Shown here: positions 57,901-64,000 of the stretch, piece after piece
Position numbering within the stretch: the first letter of the stretch is position 1
Layout: the number at the start of each line of letters is the position of its first letter
DNA from: Anolis sagrei
Lineage: Eukaryota; Chordata; Lepidosauria; Squamata; Anolidae
Direction: 5' to 3'
DNA: 64,000 nt
Assembly: GCF_037176765.1 (NCBI RefSeq)
Contig: NC_090026.1
Coordinates: forward strand, 60,207,252 to 60,271,251
Translations under genes and position numbers: made by a program
The notes under the pieces: model-generated
The model's database searches: none
What the model was told of the DNA's origin: nothing
The model's input: only the letters and a program-made list of their open reading frames with translations

Positions 57901-59729
57901 TGGCACACAGAGCCCCCATGACCCACTCTACATCCTGCTGGAGTTTGAAGGAGGATGGACCATGGATGATGGGACTTGCAGTACCTTCACTCACTTACTG
58001 AAACCACTGCGACCCTCATCCAATGACTGATCAAGACAAAACTTGGCACACAGAGCCCCCATGACCCACTTTATATCATGCTGCAGTTTGAAGGAGGATG
58101 GACCATGGATGATTGGACTTACAGTGCCGTAACTCGGTTACTGAAACCACTGCGACTCTCGTCCATTGACTGATCAAGACCAAACTTGGAACACAGAGCC
58201 CCCATGACCCACTCTACATCCTGCTGCAGTTTGGAGGAGGGCGGACCATGGATGATGGGACTTGCAGTACCTTCACTCACTTACTGAAACCACTGCGACC
58301 CTTATCAAATAACTCCCATCAGCTCTGGCCATTATGTTTAATGATGAGGAATACAAGAGCACCTGGAGTGCCACATAAAATGACATGGCGGGCTGGATTC
58401 AGTCCGTGGGCCTTAGGTTTGACACATGAACTGTACAGCATTACAGCCTCATTCCATGAGTACTGTAGCCTTACAAAGAAAAAAGAAATCAAAACATGTA
58501 ATTTTTGCTTCATAGTTAAAAATTGGGGGGAAAAGACATGATCATAAACAAAACAAGTCAAATCTGAATAATTTCTTTAAAATGATATTCTATATTGAAA
58601 TCTATGAACTTTTGTTTCAAATAGCAGCATTACTGAGTATTTTGTTAAAACAGTAGTGACGCTGAATATTTTTCAACTTGTACTTTGGGCTCATTCCTAC
58701 TGAACAGCGTGCCTATCTAACATCCACTTAAACTGCCTGTACTCCTTAGAAGATGCTCCAAACATTCTGGAATACAAAGGAATTCTGCTTCAAGTTATAA
58801 AGGTTCCTTAGCAAGTAAGTGTATGCTGCATGGATTCTCTGAAAAACAACAACAACAATGCTCTAAATCAAGAGTCCCCAAACCTTCCAAGGTAATTTAC
58901 TTGCCCCCGCTTTGCCTCAAACTTTGAAACAACTTGAAGGCACACAACAACAACAACAATGATCCTAATTAACTTGACTATCTCATCAGCTAATAGGAGG
59001 CTCACACTTCCCATTGATATACTGGTAAGTTTCTGTTGGTTAAAATTGTTTATTTTAAATACTGTATTGTTCTTTCATGTTTTTGCACTACAAATAAGGT
59101 ATGTGCAGTGTGCACAGGGATTTGTTCTTGTTTCTTTTCATTGTCCTCCAACAGTCTGAGGGACTGTGCTTAAAAGTTTGAGGATTCCTGCTTTAACTAG
59201 TTCCTAAAGTTGAGAAGAAGTTAAAGGTTCCAGCCCAGTGTATCTGTCCGAACGGATCTCCCTCTACGTCCCACCTCGGAGTTGAAGATCTTCTGGGGAG
59301 GCCCTGCTCTCCACCCTGCCTCTATCACAAGTGAGGCTGGCGGGGATGAGGAGCAGGGTCTTCTTGGTGGTGGCCGCTCACCTGTGGAACTCACTCCCCG
59401 GGAAGATTAGATCAGCGACTTCCCTTTTTTCATTCAGAAAAAAATTGAAGACCTGGATGTGGGACCAGGCTTTTGGACATTCTGGCAGCTAAAGAAAAGA
59501 CCTTGATGATGGGCAGGAATTGACGGAACGGAATGGATTTATGGAACTCTGAACACTGAGCATGAGATTGTTTACTACTGTGTTATGTACTGATGTTTTT
59601 AACCTGTTAACTGTTTAATTGCTTTTATGTATGTATGTATATTTGACATAGGCATCGAATTGTGCCTTCTTTTGTAAGCCGCCCTGAGTCCCCCCTCGGG
59701 GGTGAGAAGGGCGGGGTAGAAGTAACTGA

Positions 59730-59769
<40 letters not shown>

Positions 59770-59971
59770 GAGCAAAGTATTTAATCTAATTTTACCTAAT
59801 AACTTCTTTACTTGGCTTTTTGGATTTCTTGGTTGTTTCAACATTCACAGGAACAACTTCAGGCACAGGTTCCTCAACAGCTGGATCTTCGTCACCCAAA
59901 AGAGCTGCCTGCTGAGAAAAATCCATGTCCTGCATAAACGACATGCTGCGCTTCAAAGCTAACAGCCGTTC
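36893..59971 (-). CDS. BRD9: BRD9, C-terminal part (10 coding exons, 5' end outside window)
   Basis: Bromodomain-containing 9 is a nuclear subunit of the ncBAF (GBAF) SWI/SNF-type remodelling complex; its bromodomain reads acetyl-lysine. The window holds exons 59971-59796, 54753-54621, 53061-52986, 51796-51701, 49893-49761, 49470-49359, 47511-47473, 44662-44560, 39910-39743 and 36990-36893. They sum to 1134 bases, 377 residues plus stop, with all phases matching. This covers the region after the bromodomain, including the DUF3512 domain shared with BRD7 (ACSLTDSTAEEHVLALVEHA, ETHPVDLSSLSSKLLPGF). The C-terminus has SRPSSNLSSLSNASERDQHH and DPYEFLQSPEPP, nearly as in human. The bromodomain exons must lie beyond position 64000. 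BRD9 next to ZDHHC11 on one strand matches human 5p15.33. Confidence 0.95.
37245..37675 (-). mobile_element. CR1 LINE 3' end
   Basis: CR1 terminal words followed by a minus frame with [37 protein letters not shown] and [20 protein letters not shown]. Inserted in BRD9's last intron. Confidence 0.92.
37970..38757 (+). mobile_element. CR1 LINE 3' part
   Basis: Two overlapping plus frames: [20 protein letters not shown] to AALVRPHLKYCVQFWAPQ-like sequence, then [20 protein letters not shown] to DGHLSGVI. The tail ends TCTTTGATTCTATCATTC. 5'-truncated, one frameshift near 38315. It faces the 37245-37675 copy. Confidence 0.92.
38860..39596 (+). mobile_element. L1-type LINE, 5'-truncated 3' end
   Basis: Encodes the ORF2 C-terminus (LRRKILHKWYRTPCQLAYYY, CWHGCHQKGRFMHMTWECEY), then a 3' region ending AAAAATAAAAAAATTG and an A-rich tail. 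A 17-base target duplication AGGAATTAGTGACTCCA flanks it (38843-38859, 39597-39613). Confidence 0.9.
39743..39910 (-). CDS. BRD9: BRD9 exon
   Basis: 168 bases between CATTTACAG and GTAAAGC. Encodes KVKKELDHDENHLHLDETTK, LLQDLHEAQTDRVGSRPSSN and LSSLSNASERDQHHL; this stretch identified the gene. Confidence 0.97.
39940..40095 (-). mobile_element. LINE 3' tail (L2/CR1-like)
   Basis: Microsatellite ATAATAATA/TTTATTTA then TTTGTATACCGGTCTTCTC and GAGGGACTCAGGCTGG, an L2-type tail in reverse. Confidence 0.55.
40638..41198 (+). mobile_element. Helitron, non-autonomous
   Basis: Starts TCTATATAAATAAAAATG after A. Ends with hairpin CCACAGCAACGTGTGG and TTAG before T; most other copies have CTAG or CTAA here. 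The interior is the module GGGAGTTGTAGTTGCTGGG, CATTCTGAACCCCACCAATG, repeated about every 150 bases. Confidence 0.88.
41622..42820. mobile_element. Penelope element, head-to-head fold-back copy
   Basis: The minus arm (41622-42390) carries the GIY-YIG endonuclease coding region (KDKRDPLTSAGVYRVPCSCG, QVYIGTTKRS). The plus arm (42395-42820) repeats its C-terminal end and 3' region in inverted order. An exact 14-base duplication ACAATTTTTCCAAA (41608-41621, 42821-42834) shows the inverted pair inserted as one unit. Confidence 0.92.
43000..43486. other. BRD9 intron, no recognised feature
   Basis: Unassigned sequence between the L1 block and a Helitron fragment. Confidence 0.4.
43487..43821 (+). 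mobile_element. Helitron 3' fragment
   Basis: Module words TTTGGAGTTGTAGTTCACC and GGGATTTGTAGTTCACCTAC, ending GGGGACGGCTAG before T. The 5' part is missing. Confidence 0.82.
43940..44516 (+). mobile_element. LINE C-terminal fragment interrupted by a hAT MITE
   Basis: Matches the end of the 35240-36143 LINE: AAAGATGGGCTCACAGCCAA through the zinc-finger-like end and terminal GGATCGCCTAAGTAAGTAA. A G-rich MITE fills 44079-44308. Confidence 0.82.
44079..44308. mobile_element. hAT-type MITE (G-rich family)
   Basis: Ends CAGGCATGTAGC and GCTACGGGCCTG, flanked by TGAGGCAC and AGAGGCAC (8 bases, one difference). Contains ACCCTCTTTCACTCAGACTC shared with the other copies. Confidence 0.85.
44560..44662 (-). 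CDS. BRD9: BRD9 exon
   Basis: 103 bases between TCTCTTCAG and GTAGGT. Encodes VGEAIGDNTSSVLDFLSMKP and YSDVSLDISMLSSL. Confidence 0.95.
44836..45225 (-). mobile_element. CR1 LINE 3' end
   Basis: CR1 end words, then minus frame [20 protein letters not shown] to SVVEAPSL. It lies about 170 bases upstream of the 44560-44662 BRD9 exon in transcript direction. Confidence 0.92.
45240..45985. other. BRD9 intron, no recognised feature
   Basis: No exon, repeat or motif could be supported in this stretch. Confidence 0.45.
45991..46588 (+). mobile_element. tRNA-derived SINE interrupted by a hAT MITE
   Basis: Begins GGAGCCGCGGTGGTGCAATG (A box) and, after a MITE, resumes with GACGTTCGAATCTGCATGAC (B box) and a body ending TTGCTTCTGACATGATAAAA. 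Same family as 5800-5932. Confidence 0.85.
46020..46376. mobile_element. hAT-type MITE (CAGGGGTCC ends)
   Basis: Ends CAGGGGTCCCCAAACTAAGG and AGTTTGAGGACCCCTG with an exact 8-base duplication GGTTAAAC (46012-46019, 46377-46384). It split the SINE between its A and B boxes. Confidence 0.92.
47205..47372 (+). mobile_element. L2 3' tail
   Basis: Contains GGGCTCGGCCTCTTGTAAAC, GGGGTATAAATAAAGG and a TTA microsatellite. Confidence 0.75.
47473..47511 (-). CDS. BRD9: BRD9 micro-exon
   Basis: 39 bases in phase 0, encoding RRNIPVKPPDEMK, between TTTTTAG and GTAAGT. Short but matches BRD9 (RRNVPMKPPDE in human). Confidence 0.92.
47515..47935. other. BRD9 intron with short simple repeats
   Basis: CACACATATA at about 47570 and GAGAGAGA at about 47640; the rest is unassigned. 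Confidence 0.45.
47945..49185 (+). mobile_element. L2 LINE 3' end interrupted by a solo LTR
   Basis: The left part (47945-48031, GGGGAGGCCCTGTTCTCGGT) and right part (48807-49185, GGCCTTCTCAGCGGTGGCCC to GGTATATAAATATGGTAAAT) form one L2 C-terminus and tail. Confidence 0.8.
48032..48806. mobile_element. Solo LTR of an LTR retrotransposon (fossil)
   Basis: 775 bases starting TGTTGCAACTC and ending GTCACAACA, with the TG...CA ends of LTRs and an exact 5-base duplication GACAG (48027-48031, 48807-48811). It sits inside an L2 copy and is younger than it. No internal region remains. Family not assigned. The acidic open frame on its minus strand is not evidence of a host gene. Confidence 0.82.
49359..49470 (-). 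CDS. BRD9: BRD9 exon
   Basis: 112 bases after TTCTTCTAG, with donor CAA|GTAAGT. Encodes LQEFVKDSGSYSKKIVDDLL and DQITGGDHSKIIYQLKQ. Confidence 0.96.
49761..49893 (-). CDS. BRD9: BRD9 exon
   Basis: 133 bases between TCTTTCCAG and GTAAGC. Encodes VTFLSSANTALSMQNHSIFH and LKADEMDLLYSGYGDETGIQ, ending CALS across the junction. Confidence 0.96.
50098..50232. mobile_element. Palindromic hAT-type MITE
   Basis: CAGTGGTTCTCAACCTGGGG and its mirror GGTTGAGAACCACTG enclose two inverted halves with GTTTTTGGCCTACAACTCCC. 135 bases; the whole unit can fold into a hairpin. Confidence 0.85.
50250..50365 (-). mobile_element. LINE 3' tail
   Basis: TTTATATTCTGCCCTTCTC followed by GGGGACTCAGGGTGGAGC, an L2-type tail in reverse. 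Confidence 0.55.
50371..51467 (+). mobile_element. Helitron, non-autonomous, with CR1 insert
   Basis: Starts TCTATATAAATAAAATG after A. Ends with hairpin GCCACAGCAACACGTGGC and CTAG before T. Three copies of the internal module (GGAGTTGTAGTT at about 50506, 50661 and 50801). A 3' block beginning AAGGGACCCCTAAAGAAGG is shared with the 60606-61509 copy. A CR1 3' end lies within. Confidence 0.9.
51036..51231 (+). mobile_element. CR1 3' end inside a Helitron
   Basis: CTGAACATTAAGAAGAACTT through TCTTCCAACTCTATGATTC, the last 200 bases of CR1. Confidence 0.85.
51701..51796 (-). CDS. BRD9: BRD9 exon
   Basis: 96 bases. Encodes EETHPVDLSSLSSKLLPGFT and ALGFKDDRRHK, highly conserved in BRD9. Donor AAG|GTACTA. 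Confidence 0.96.
51882..52826. mobile_element. SPIN-like hAT element carrying the Helitron-type module
   Basis: Ends CAGTGGTTCTCAACC and AGGTTGAGAAACGCTG, exact duplication CTCTACAC (51874-51881, 52827-52834). SPIN-like left part (CTCATGTTGTGGTGACCCCC, CTACTGTTATGAATC), then the Helitron-type module from about 52080. A Penelope copy is nested at 52551-52729. Sister of 24384-25123. Confidence 0.88.
52551..52729. mobile_element. Penelope fold-back copy in hAT element
   Basis: Inverted arms of the Penelope end, flanked by a 15-base duplication ACAGAAAATACAGTG (52536-52550, 52730-52744). Confidence 0.92.
52986..53061 (-). CDS. BRD9: BRD9 exon
   Basis: 76 bases between TATTTACAG and GTAAATG. Encodes IGYLKKNGDGSLIFSVLNPS and DPEAE. 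Confidence 0.94.
53255..53405. mobile_element. Decayed Penelope-like fold-back
   Basis: TTTTGCCTGCATCTGTAGCT and CATATAGCCCAGAAACCAC in inverted order, a diverged relative of the Penelope ends. Confidence 0.55.
53703..53835. mobile_element. Decayed palindromic MITE
   Basis: ACTTCAACTCCTAAAATTCC and CCTCTGGGGGTTGAAGTCC form inverted halves, like 50098-50232 but diverged. Confidence 0.5.
53985..54320. mobile_element. Unclassified DNA-element fragment
   Basis: Shares TATATACTCATGTATAAA and, 240 bases on, a block with GGATAGACTAAGTTCTCAC with 61985-62325 (there GGACAGACTAAGCTCTTGC). Two copies of one repeat; superfamily unknown. Confidence 0.5.
54621..54753 (-). CDS. BRD9: BRD9 exon (DUF3512 start)
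   Basis: 133 bases after TCTGTTGTAG. Encodes CIFEPEGNACSLTDSTAEEH and VLALVEHAADEARDRINQCL, almost unchanged from mammals. Donor AAG|GTATTG. Confidence 0.96.
54880..55205 (-). mobile_element. L2 3' end with AAT microsatellite
   Basis: AATAAT run, then TTTGTACCCCGCTAACATCT and GGACTCGGTGCGGCTTAC, the L2 tail in reverse, truncated 5'. Confidence 0.8.
55222..56586 (-). mobile_element. Helitron with nested mariner MITE
   Basis: On the minus strand it starts TCTATATAAATAAAAATGTA and ends with CAACGCGTGGCC and CTAA before T. The interior is degenerate ATTATTATAGGCATATAGAT repeats. A mariner derivative lies within at 55918-56491. Confidence 0.85.
55918..56491 (+). mobile_element. Internally deleted mariner element
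   Basis: Inverted ends GAGGGGTATTTTTTAAGTAA on both sides with TA flanks. Frame 56102-56392 keeps the transposase N-terminus (LSARNLPAAEIHRQICEVYG, DRSGRPSL) joined directly to its C-terminus (EEGILKLVQRYDKCLNKLGN). The catalytic DDE/D region is deleted. Confidence 0.92.
56590..57770. other. BRD9 intron, mostly unassigned
   Basis: Contains a CT microsatellite at about 57296-57316 and a possible decayed palindromic MITE at about 57545-57665. No exon recognised. Confidence 0.4.
57775..58320. repeat. About 143-bp tandem repeat, four units
   Basis: The word CTGCTGCAGTTTGGAGGAGG (with variants) recurs near 57795, 57937, 58079 and 58223. Units also contain ACCAAACTTGGCACACAGAG, which matches the Helitron/hAT internal module. 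Confidence 0.9.
58330..58865. other. BRD9 intron, nothing recognised
   Basis: No supported feature. Confidence 0.4.
58868..59192. mobile_element. Decayed hAT-type MITE (CAGGGGTCC family)
   Basis: Matches 46020-46376 along its length (GAGTCCCCAAACC start, TTTTGCACTACAAATAAG, AAAAGTTTGAGGATTCCTG end). Confidence 0.8.
59215..59770 (+). mobile_element. L2 LINE 3' end
   Basis: GGGGAGGCCCTGCTCTCC, TGGAACTCACTCCCCGGGAA, tail GTAAGCCGCCCTGAGTCCCC and an AAT microsatellite. It ends 26 bases from the start of a BRD9 exon's downstream intron edge. Confidence 0.85.
59796..59971 (-). CDS. BRD9: BRD9 exon (ERLLALKRSM)
   Basis: 176 bases between AATTCTAG and GTAAAAT. Encodes ERLLALKRSMSFMQDMDFSQ followed by QAALLGDEDPAVEEPVPEVV and a lysine-rich stretch. 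The first part matches the longer vertebrate isoform. Confidence 0.95.
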
Positions 59972-59974
59972 CTA

Positions 59975-60555
59975 GAATTAGAAAGGACAGAGCAGCAGGG
60001 ACTTTACACCTTTCCCTCATAGCCAAGGTGCTATGATGATGGGATGGGATGGGAATGGCCATGGCTTTTCGCCTAAGAGCTACATCTTCATGATGATGTA
60101 ACATGATTCAGTCATGGCAGCATGACACCAGAATACCTGCATCCTACCTAGGAAAGAAAACCTAGACATACAAAGAGACACCTACCTGAAAGTGGAACTT
60201 ACCACAGTCTTCACATTCGCCATATACAGCAACAGATCATTATATAAATCCGCTCTGTTTTTAAAAATGCTTTTATAGTTTCATAGTATTAAACAATGAT
60301 CCTGTAATCCATCTTCTACCTGAATTGTTCCCTTTTTATGTTATTATTTTCATTATAATTTCTTTTGCCTTTTTAAATAAAATGTTAGGTGAGATGCTGA
60401 GGAACAGAGGGATTGTGTTCTGCTCAAAGAAGAATTATGAGGAGTCTTATATTATATTACATAAACGCACAAAACATTTGAGCATACCATTTTTGAAAGC
60501 GAAGGTAAAATTGTTTCTATACATCACTCTTTATAAAGTGATGACAACAAATACA
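59975..60555. other. BRD9 intron, nothing recognised
   Basis: No further BRD9 exon was identified above 59971; the bromodomain-end exon (MMSK) was looked for and not seen. Confidence 0.5.
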
Positions 60556-61592
60556 TATACCATATTTCTTCAATTCTAAGACACACTTTTTTTCTTATAT
60601 AAGCACTAGCCATCCCCTGCCACGCGTTGCTGTGGCCCAGTCTGGTGATCTGGAAAATAAAGTAATGAGAAAATGTTGGTTTCTAATATATGTAATTTCT
60701 TGATGCTTGTGGGTAAACAGTATTTCATGTTGTTTCGTTGTCAGTGTTGATGTGGAGAGTGTCTGGTTTGCCTACTCTGAAATATGCAACATATCATAGT
60801 CCTTCTTTAGGGATCCCTTTCAAATCTATGATACTATATCTGTGTGTGTGTGTGAATCATATCTATCTATCTACATTTATAACTGGATGGCTCTTTGTCA
60901 GAAGGGCTCTGATTACATTTTCTTGCCCTGGTGAAGGGAGTTGGACTGGATGACCTTAAGTATTTTCTGTTAGTCATGGGGGTTCTGTGTGGGAAGTTTG
61001 CCCAATTCTGTCATTGGTGGAGTTCAGAATGCTCTTTGATTGTAGGTGAACTATAAATCCCAGTAACTACAACTCCCAAATGTCAAGGTGTATTTCCCCC
61101 AAACTCCATTTGTGTGCATATTTGGGTATATGGAATATTCACGCCAAGTTTTGTCCAGATCCATCATTGTTTGAGTCCACAGTGCTCTCTGGATGTAGGT
61201 GAACTACAACTCCCAAACTCAAGGTCAATGCCCACCAAACCCTTCTAGTGTTTTCTGTTGGTCATGGGAGTTTTGTGTGCCACGTTTGGTTCAATTCCAT
61301 CATTGGTGGAGTTCAGAATGCTCTTTGATTGGAGGTGAACTATAAATCCCAGCAACTACAACTCCCAAATGACAAAATCAATTTTTCTGAGTGGTGGTCA
61401 CTCGTTAGCCTGATAGGCGTATTGTGTCCAAATTTGGTGTCAATTTTTCCCAGTGGTTTTTGAGTTATGTTAATCCCACAAACGAACATTACATTTTTAT
61501 TTATATAGATGTCTAAAAATAGTGTGCATCTTAGAATGGCAGGTGTGTTATGCATTTTTGTTGGTAGTGGCAGTACAATTGAAGAAATGCAG
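60556..61592. mobile_element. MITE split by a Helitron
   Basis: The left part has ATTTCTTCAATTCTAAGACA and the right part ends ACAATTGAAGAAATGCAG, its rough inverted match. The right part also has GTGTGCATCTTAGAATGGC. A Helitron lies between. Confidence 0.65.
60606..61509 (-). mobile_element. Helitron, non-autonomous
   Basis: Minus strand: TCTATATAAATAAAAATGTA start after A, end hairpin GCCACAGCAACGCGTGGC and CTAG before T. Internal modules and the 3' block (TTTAGGGATCCCTTTCAAAT) match 50371-51467. Good ends and no foreign insert. Confidence 0.93.
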
Positions 61593-61707
61593 TTTCAGAA
61601 TTTACTTTAAATATAACCATTTACACATATTCATTTATAAAATCAGTTAAGAAAGTTAAATAATAATAGGGAAAAGTTTCCCAATTCAAAGTTTAAATTT
61701 TCATTAT

Positions 61708-61825
61708 ATTTCTGGCTGGTTCTACACTGCATTGATTGCATTAAACCACATTATATAGTCAGCGTAGAACCATATAATGCAGCTCAAAGCAGTTCAAACT
61801 GCATTATATACCTAGTGTTGAACCA
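61708..61825. repeat. Palindromic MITE-like repeat
   Basis: CTGGTTCTACACTGCATTGA and AGTGTTGAACCAGC bracket inverted ATTATATAGTC/ATATAATGCAG blocks. Confidence 0.55.
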
Positions 61826-61984
61826 GCTTCCAGGTAAGGTTACTGATCTCAAAGGGAGAATATTTTACAGTGAAAATGCCAAAAAAGAATGAAATATAAA
61901 AAGGGCTATCTGAACGACATCATTGTGCAGGATTGTGTGCTGTAATGCCCAGCACACAATTCAGCTTCTGGGGTATTCCAGATC

Positions 61985-62325
61985 TTACCATATATACTCA
62001 TGTATAAATCAACTTCATGTATTAATTGAGGGCAGGTTTGGGGGCCAAAATCATGGATTTTGATGCGATACACAAATAAGCGTCATGCCACAGAAAGGGG
62101 AAAGGGTCTGTGCCAATTCAGGGGCCAGTCACACCTTGCTGCCACCACCATTTCCCCATTGAGGCATTCCAAAAGGCAAGAAGTGACATTGCAGTGGAGA
62201 AAGTAGCAGGGTTGGTGGTTCAGCATTTATTTTAGGTTCCTTTCGGACAGACTAAGCTCTTGCCTTTTACTACTTTACTCAGAGAATGGGAAGGTTCCTT
62301 TTTCTGATAAAGATTAACTGCCCTG
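61985..62325. mobile_element. Unclassified DNA-element fragment
   Basis: Second copy of the 53985-54320 repeat. Confidence 0.5.
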
Positions 62326-62469
62326 AGAGGAAACATTTTCTGTCAATTTTGGCAACTTAAAAAAAAAAACTTAAGAGCACTAGGAATTTCACATATGTAT
62401 TTGAAAGAATGTAGAGAATGTCAAAGGATCTATAATAATAATAATCTCATATACTATGTTTTTGTGTTA

Positions 62470-62640
62470 GTAAAATAATAACAACAACTTTATTCTTATA
62501 TCCCGCCACCATCTCCCTGAAGGGACTTGGTGCGGCTTACAAACGGCACACAGTACCTAAAAACAAACATAAAAGTAAACACAATATAAAATACAATTTA
62601 AAAAACACATGCACATATGAAAACATCAATTCAGACTCAA
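62470..62640 (-). mobile_element. L2 3' tail
   Basis: TTATATCCCGCCACCATCTC and GGGACTTGGTGCGGCTTAC in reverse. Confidence 0.75.
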
Positions 62641-62649
62641 TCAGATTAT

Positions 62650-63962
62650 GGAGTATATGCTGGAGAATGATTTTAATACATCATATTCTACCGTTTCTAT
62701 TTTTGATGAAGTGCTTGTCATCCTCAGGGATTGGCGCGACGGATATGATCATGTCATCTAACATGTCTGAGAATTTAGTCCAATTTGCCTTTCTGAAGTT
62801 GAATTTTCATTTAAATCGAACTTCCTGAGGCCTTATAGTTGGGAACAGTTGGCATACTATAGGTCGGTGCTGTGTGTTTGGTATTGGTGGTCCCACTGAT
62901 TTAGTGCTTTGCTGTACAATGCTGTCGCTCACAAATAAGAGGCCTGGGTTATAACCTCAGTGCCATCTCCAGCTGTTGTAGGATGGTGGGAGCTTACTAT
63001 CATGGGTGAGTGATAGTTTGTGCAGTTCATACCAGGAGAGGACAGCCTCTCCATTTTTATCCTCTTGAGCATAGCCCCATACATGGCTATGGCTCCTAAA
63101 GTCACCAATTACTACCGCCCTTTGGTGCCTATCAAAGTTCTCGGGGGAGGGGAAACAGAAATCTTCATTTGGGGTCTTGTACACAGAGGTGATGGTGATG
63201 TTATTAAGCTCTACTGTTATTACCTCTATATTGTTTGTATGCCCAGTGTGGAACACATCTCACCACACTAAAACAGTGGATGTGGTTCTTAATGAAACAT
63301 GCCGCATTATCACGGGGTGTCTGCGCTCTACACCACTGGAGAAATTACACTGTCTAGCCGATATTGCACCACCCGACATCCGCCGGGAAGTAGCAGCCAA
63401 TAGTGAAAGGACCAAGGCAGTGACATCTCCAGCACATCCCTTGTTTGGGTTTCAGCCAGCACGTCAACGACTTAAATCAAGAAATAGTTTTCTTAGATCT
63501 ACAGAGACACTCGCTGGAACACCTCAGCAAGCGAGAGTCCAAAAGTGGCAGGCTCAAACCCAGAACATTAACCAATGGCTGATACCAAATGAGAGACTCC
63601 CCCCTGGGCACACAGAAGACTGGGTGACTTGGAAGGTGCTGAACAGACTGCACTCTGGCACCACGAGATGCAGAGCTAATCTTAAGAAATGAGGCTACAA
63701 AGTGGAGTCCACAACACGAGAGTGTGGAGAAGAGCAAACCACTGACCATCTGCTGCAATGCAACTGAGCCCTGCTACATGCACGATGGAGGACCTTCTTG
63801 TGGCAACACCAGAGGCACTACAAGTGGCCAGATACTGGCCAAAGGACATTTAATCAACTACCAAGTTCACAAACTTTGTGTTTTTTTTAACCTGTTTGTT
63901 TGTTTTGTTCTATTAGAAATGTAATACAATGGTCTGGTTGCCCCTGACACAATAAATAAATA
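62650..63962 (+). mobile_element. I/Vingi-like LINE with internally inverted 5' part
   Basis: 63236-63962 (plus) has NTSHHTKTVDVVLNETCRII, TSPAHPLFGFQPARQRLKSR and QWLIPNERLPPGHTEDWVTW, ending CTGACACAATAAATAAAT. 63235-62957 (minus) encodes an endonuclease-like segment with AVVIGDFRSHSHVWGYAQED. The two halves face opposite ways with most of the RT lost. Confidence 0.75.
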
Positions 63963-64000
63963 CAGTTTCTATGTTCTAACCTCACCAATAGATGTTGACA

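Noticed and set aside
60185-60250. Open stretch on the minus strand ending ANVKTV before GTAAGT, with an AG upstream, considered as a further BRD9 exon
   Set aside because: It does not match the bromodomain-end sequence expected before ERLLALKRS, and no homology is recognised.

Overview
This is vertebrate nuclear DNA, almost certainly from a squamate reptile and most likely a lizard (an inference from repeat content). Two split host genes lie on the minus strand. The rest is a dense mix of L2, CR1 and L1 LINEs, other LINEs, tRNA-derived SINEs, Penelope elements, Helitrons, hAT and mariner derivatives and microsatellites. No bacterial genes, CRISPR arrays or rRNA were seen. Nearly every long open frame is a retroelement relic or a tandem-repeat artefact; the host genes show only as short exons with AG/GT borders.

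Host gene 1 is ZDHHC11, a DHHC-type protein palmitoyltransferase. I could place eight coding exons from 25434 down to 2976. Their lengths sum to 1038 bases (345 residues plus stop), and every splice phase agrees. They carry four membrane segments, an intact DHHC cysteine-rich core and a short basic tail. Host gene 2 is BRD9, a bromodomain subunit of the ncBAF chromatin-remodelling complex. Ten exons from 59971 down to 36893 (1134 bases, 377 residues plus stop) encode everything after the bromodomain; the 5' exons lie beyond the right edge. Two neighbouring minus-strand genes, BRD9 then ZDHHC11, match the order on human 5p15.33. This supports calling the palmitoyltransferase ZDHHC11 rather than its paralogue ZDHHC1.

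Layout: 1-2.3 kb, L2 LINE downstream of ZDHHC11. 3-25.4 kb, ZDHHC11 with introns full of L2, SINE, Helitron and MITE copies, including a 1.9 kb Helitron (14819-16753) stuffed with minisatellites. 25.4-36.2 kb, the intergenic or 5' region of ZDHHC11, with CR1, Penelope, an I-like LINE, L2 and a hAT MITE holding a 460-base TATTA array. 36.2-60 kb, the 3' half of BRD9, whose introns hold L1, Penelope, Helitrons, SPIN-like hAT elements and a solo LTR. 60-64 kb, more of the BRD9 locus, with a Helitron inside a MITE and an internally inverted LINE.

The most notable signals are mobile-element architecture. (1) One roughly 150-bp repeated sequence module occurs inside both Helitrons and SPIN-like hAT elements, two unrelated classes of DNA transposon. 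(2) Penelope copies repeatedly take a fold-back form, four of them with clear 12-15 bp target duplications. (3) Several nested insertions have target duplications that fix the order of events. I found no convincing new gene system. The shared Helitron/hAT module is the best candidate for something not previously described. All family names come from reading the sequence; no database search was run.
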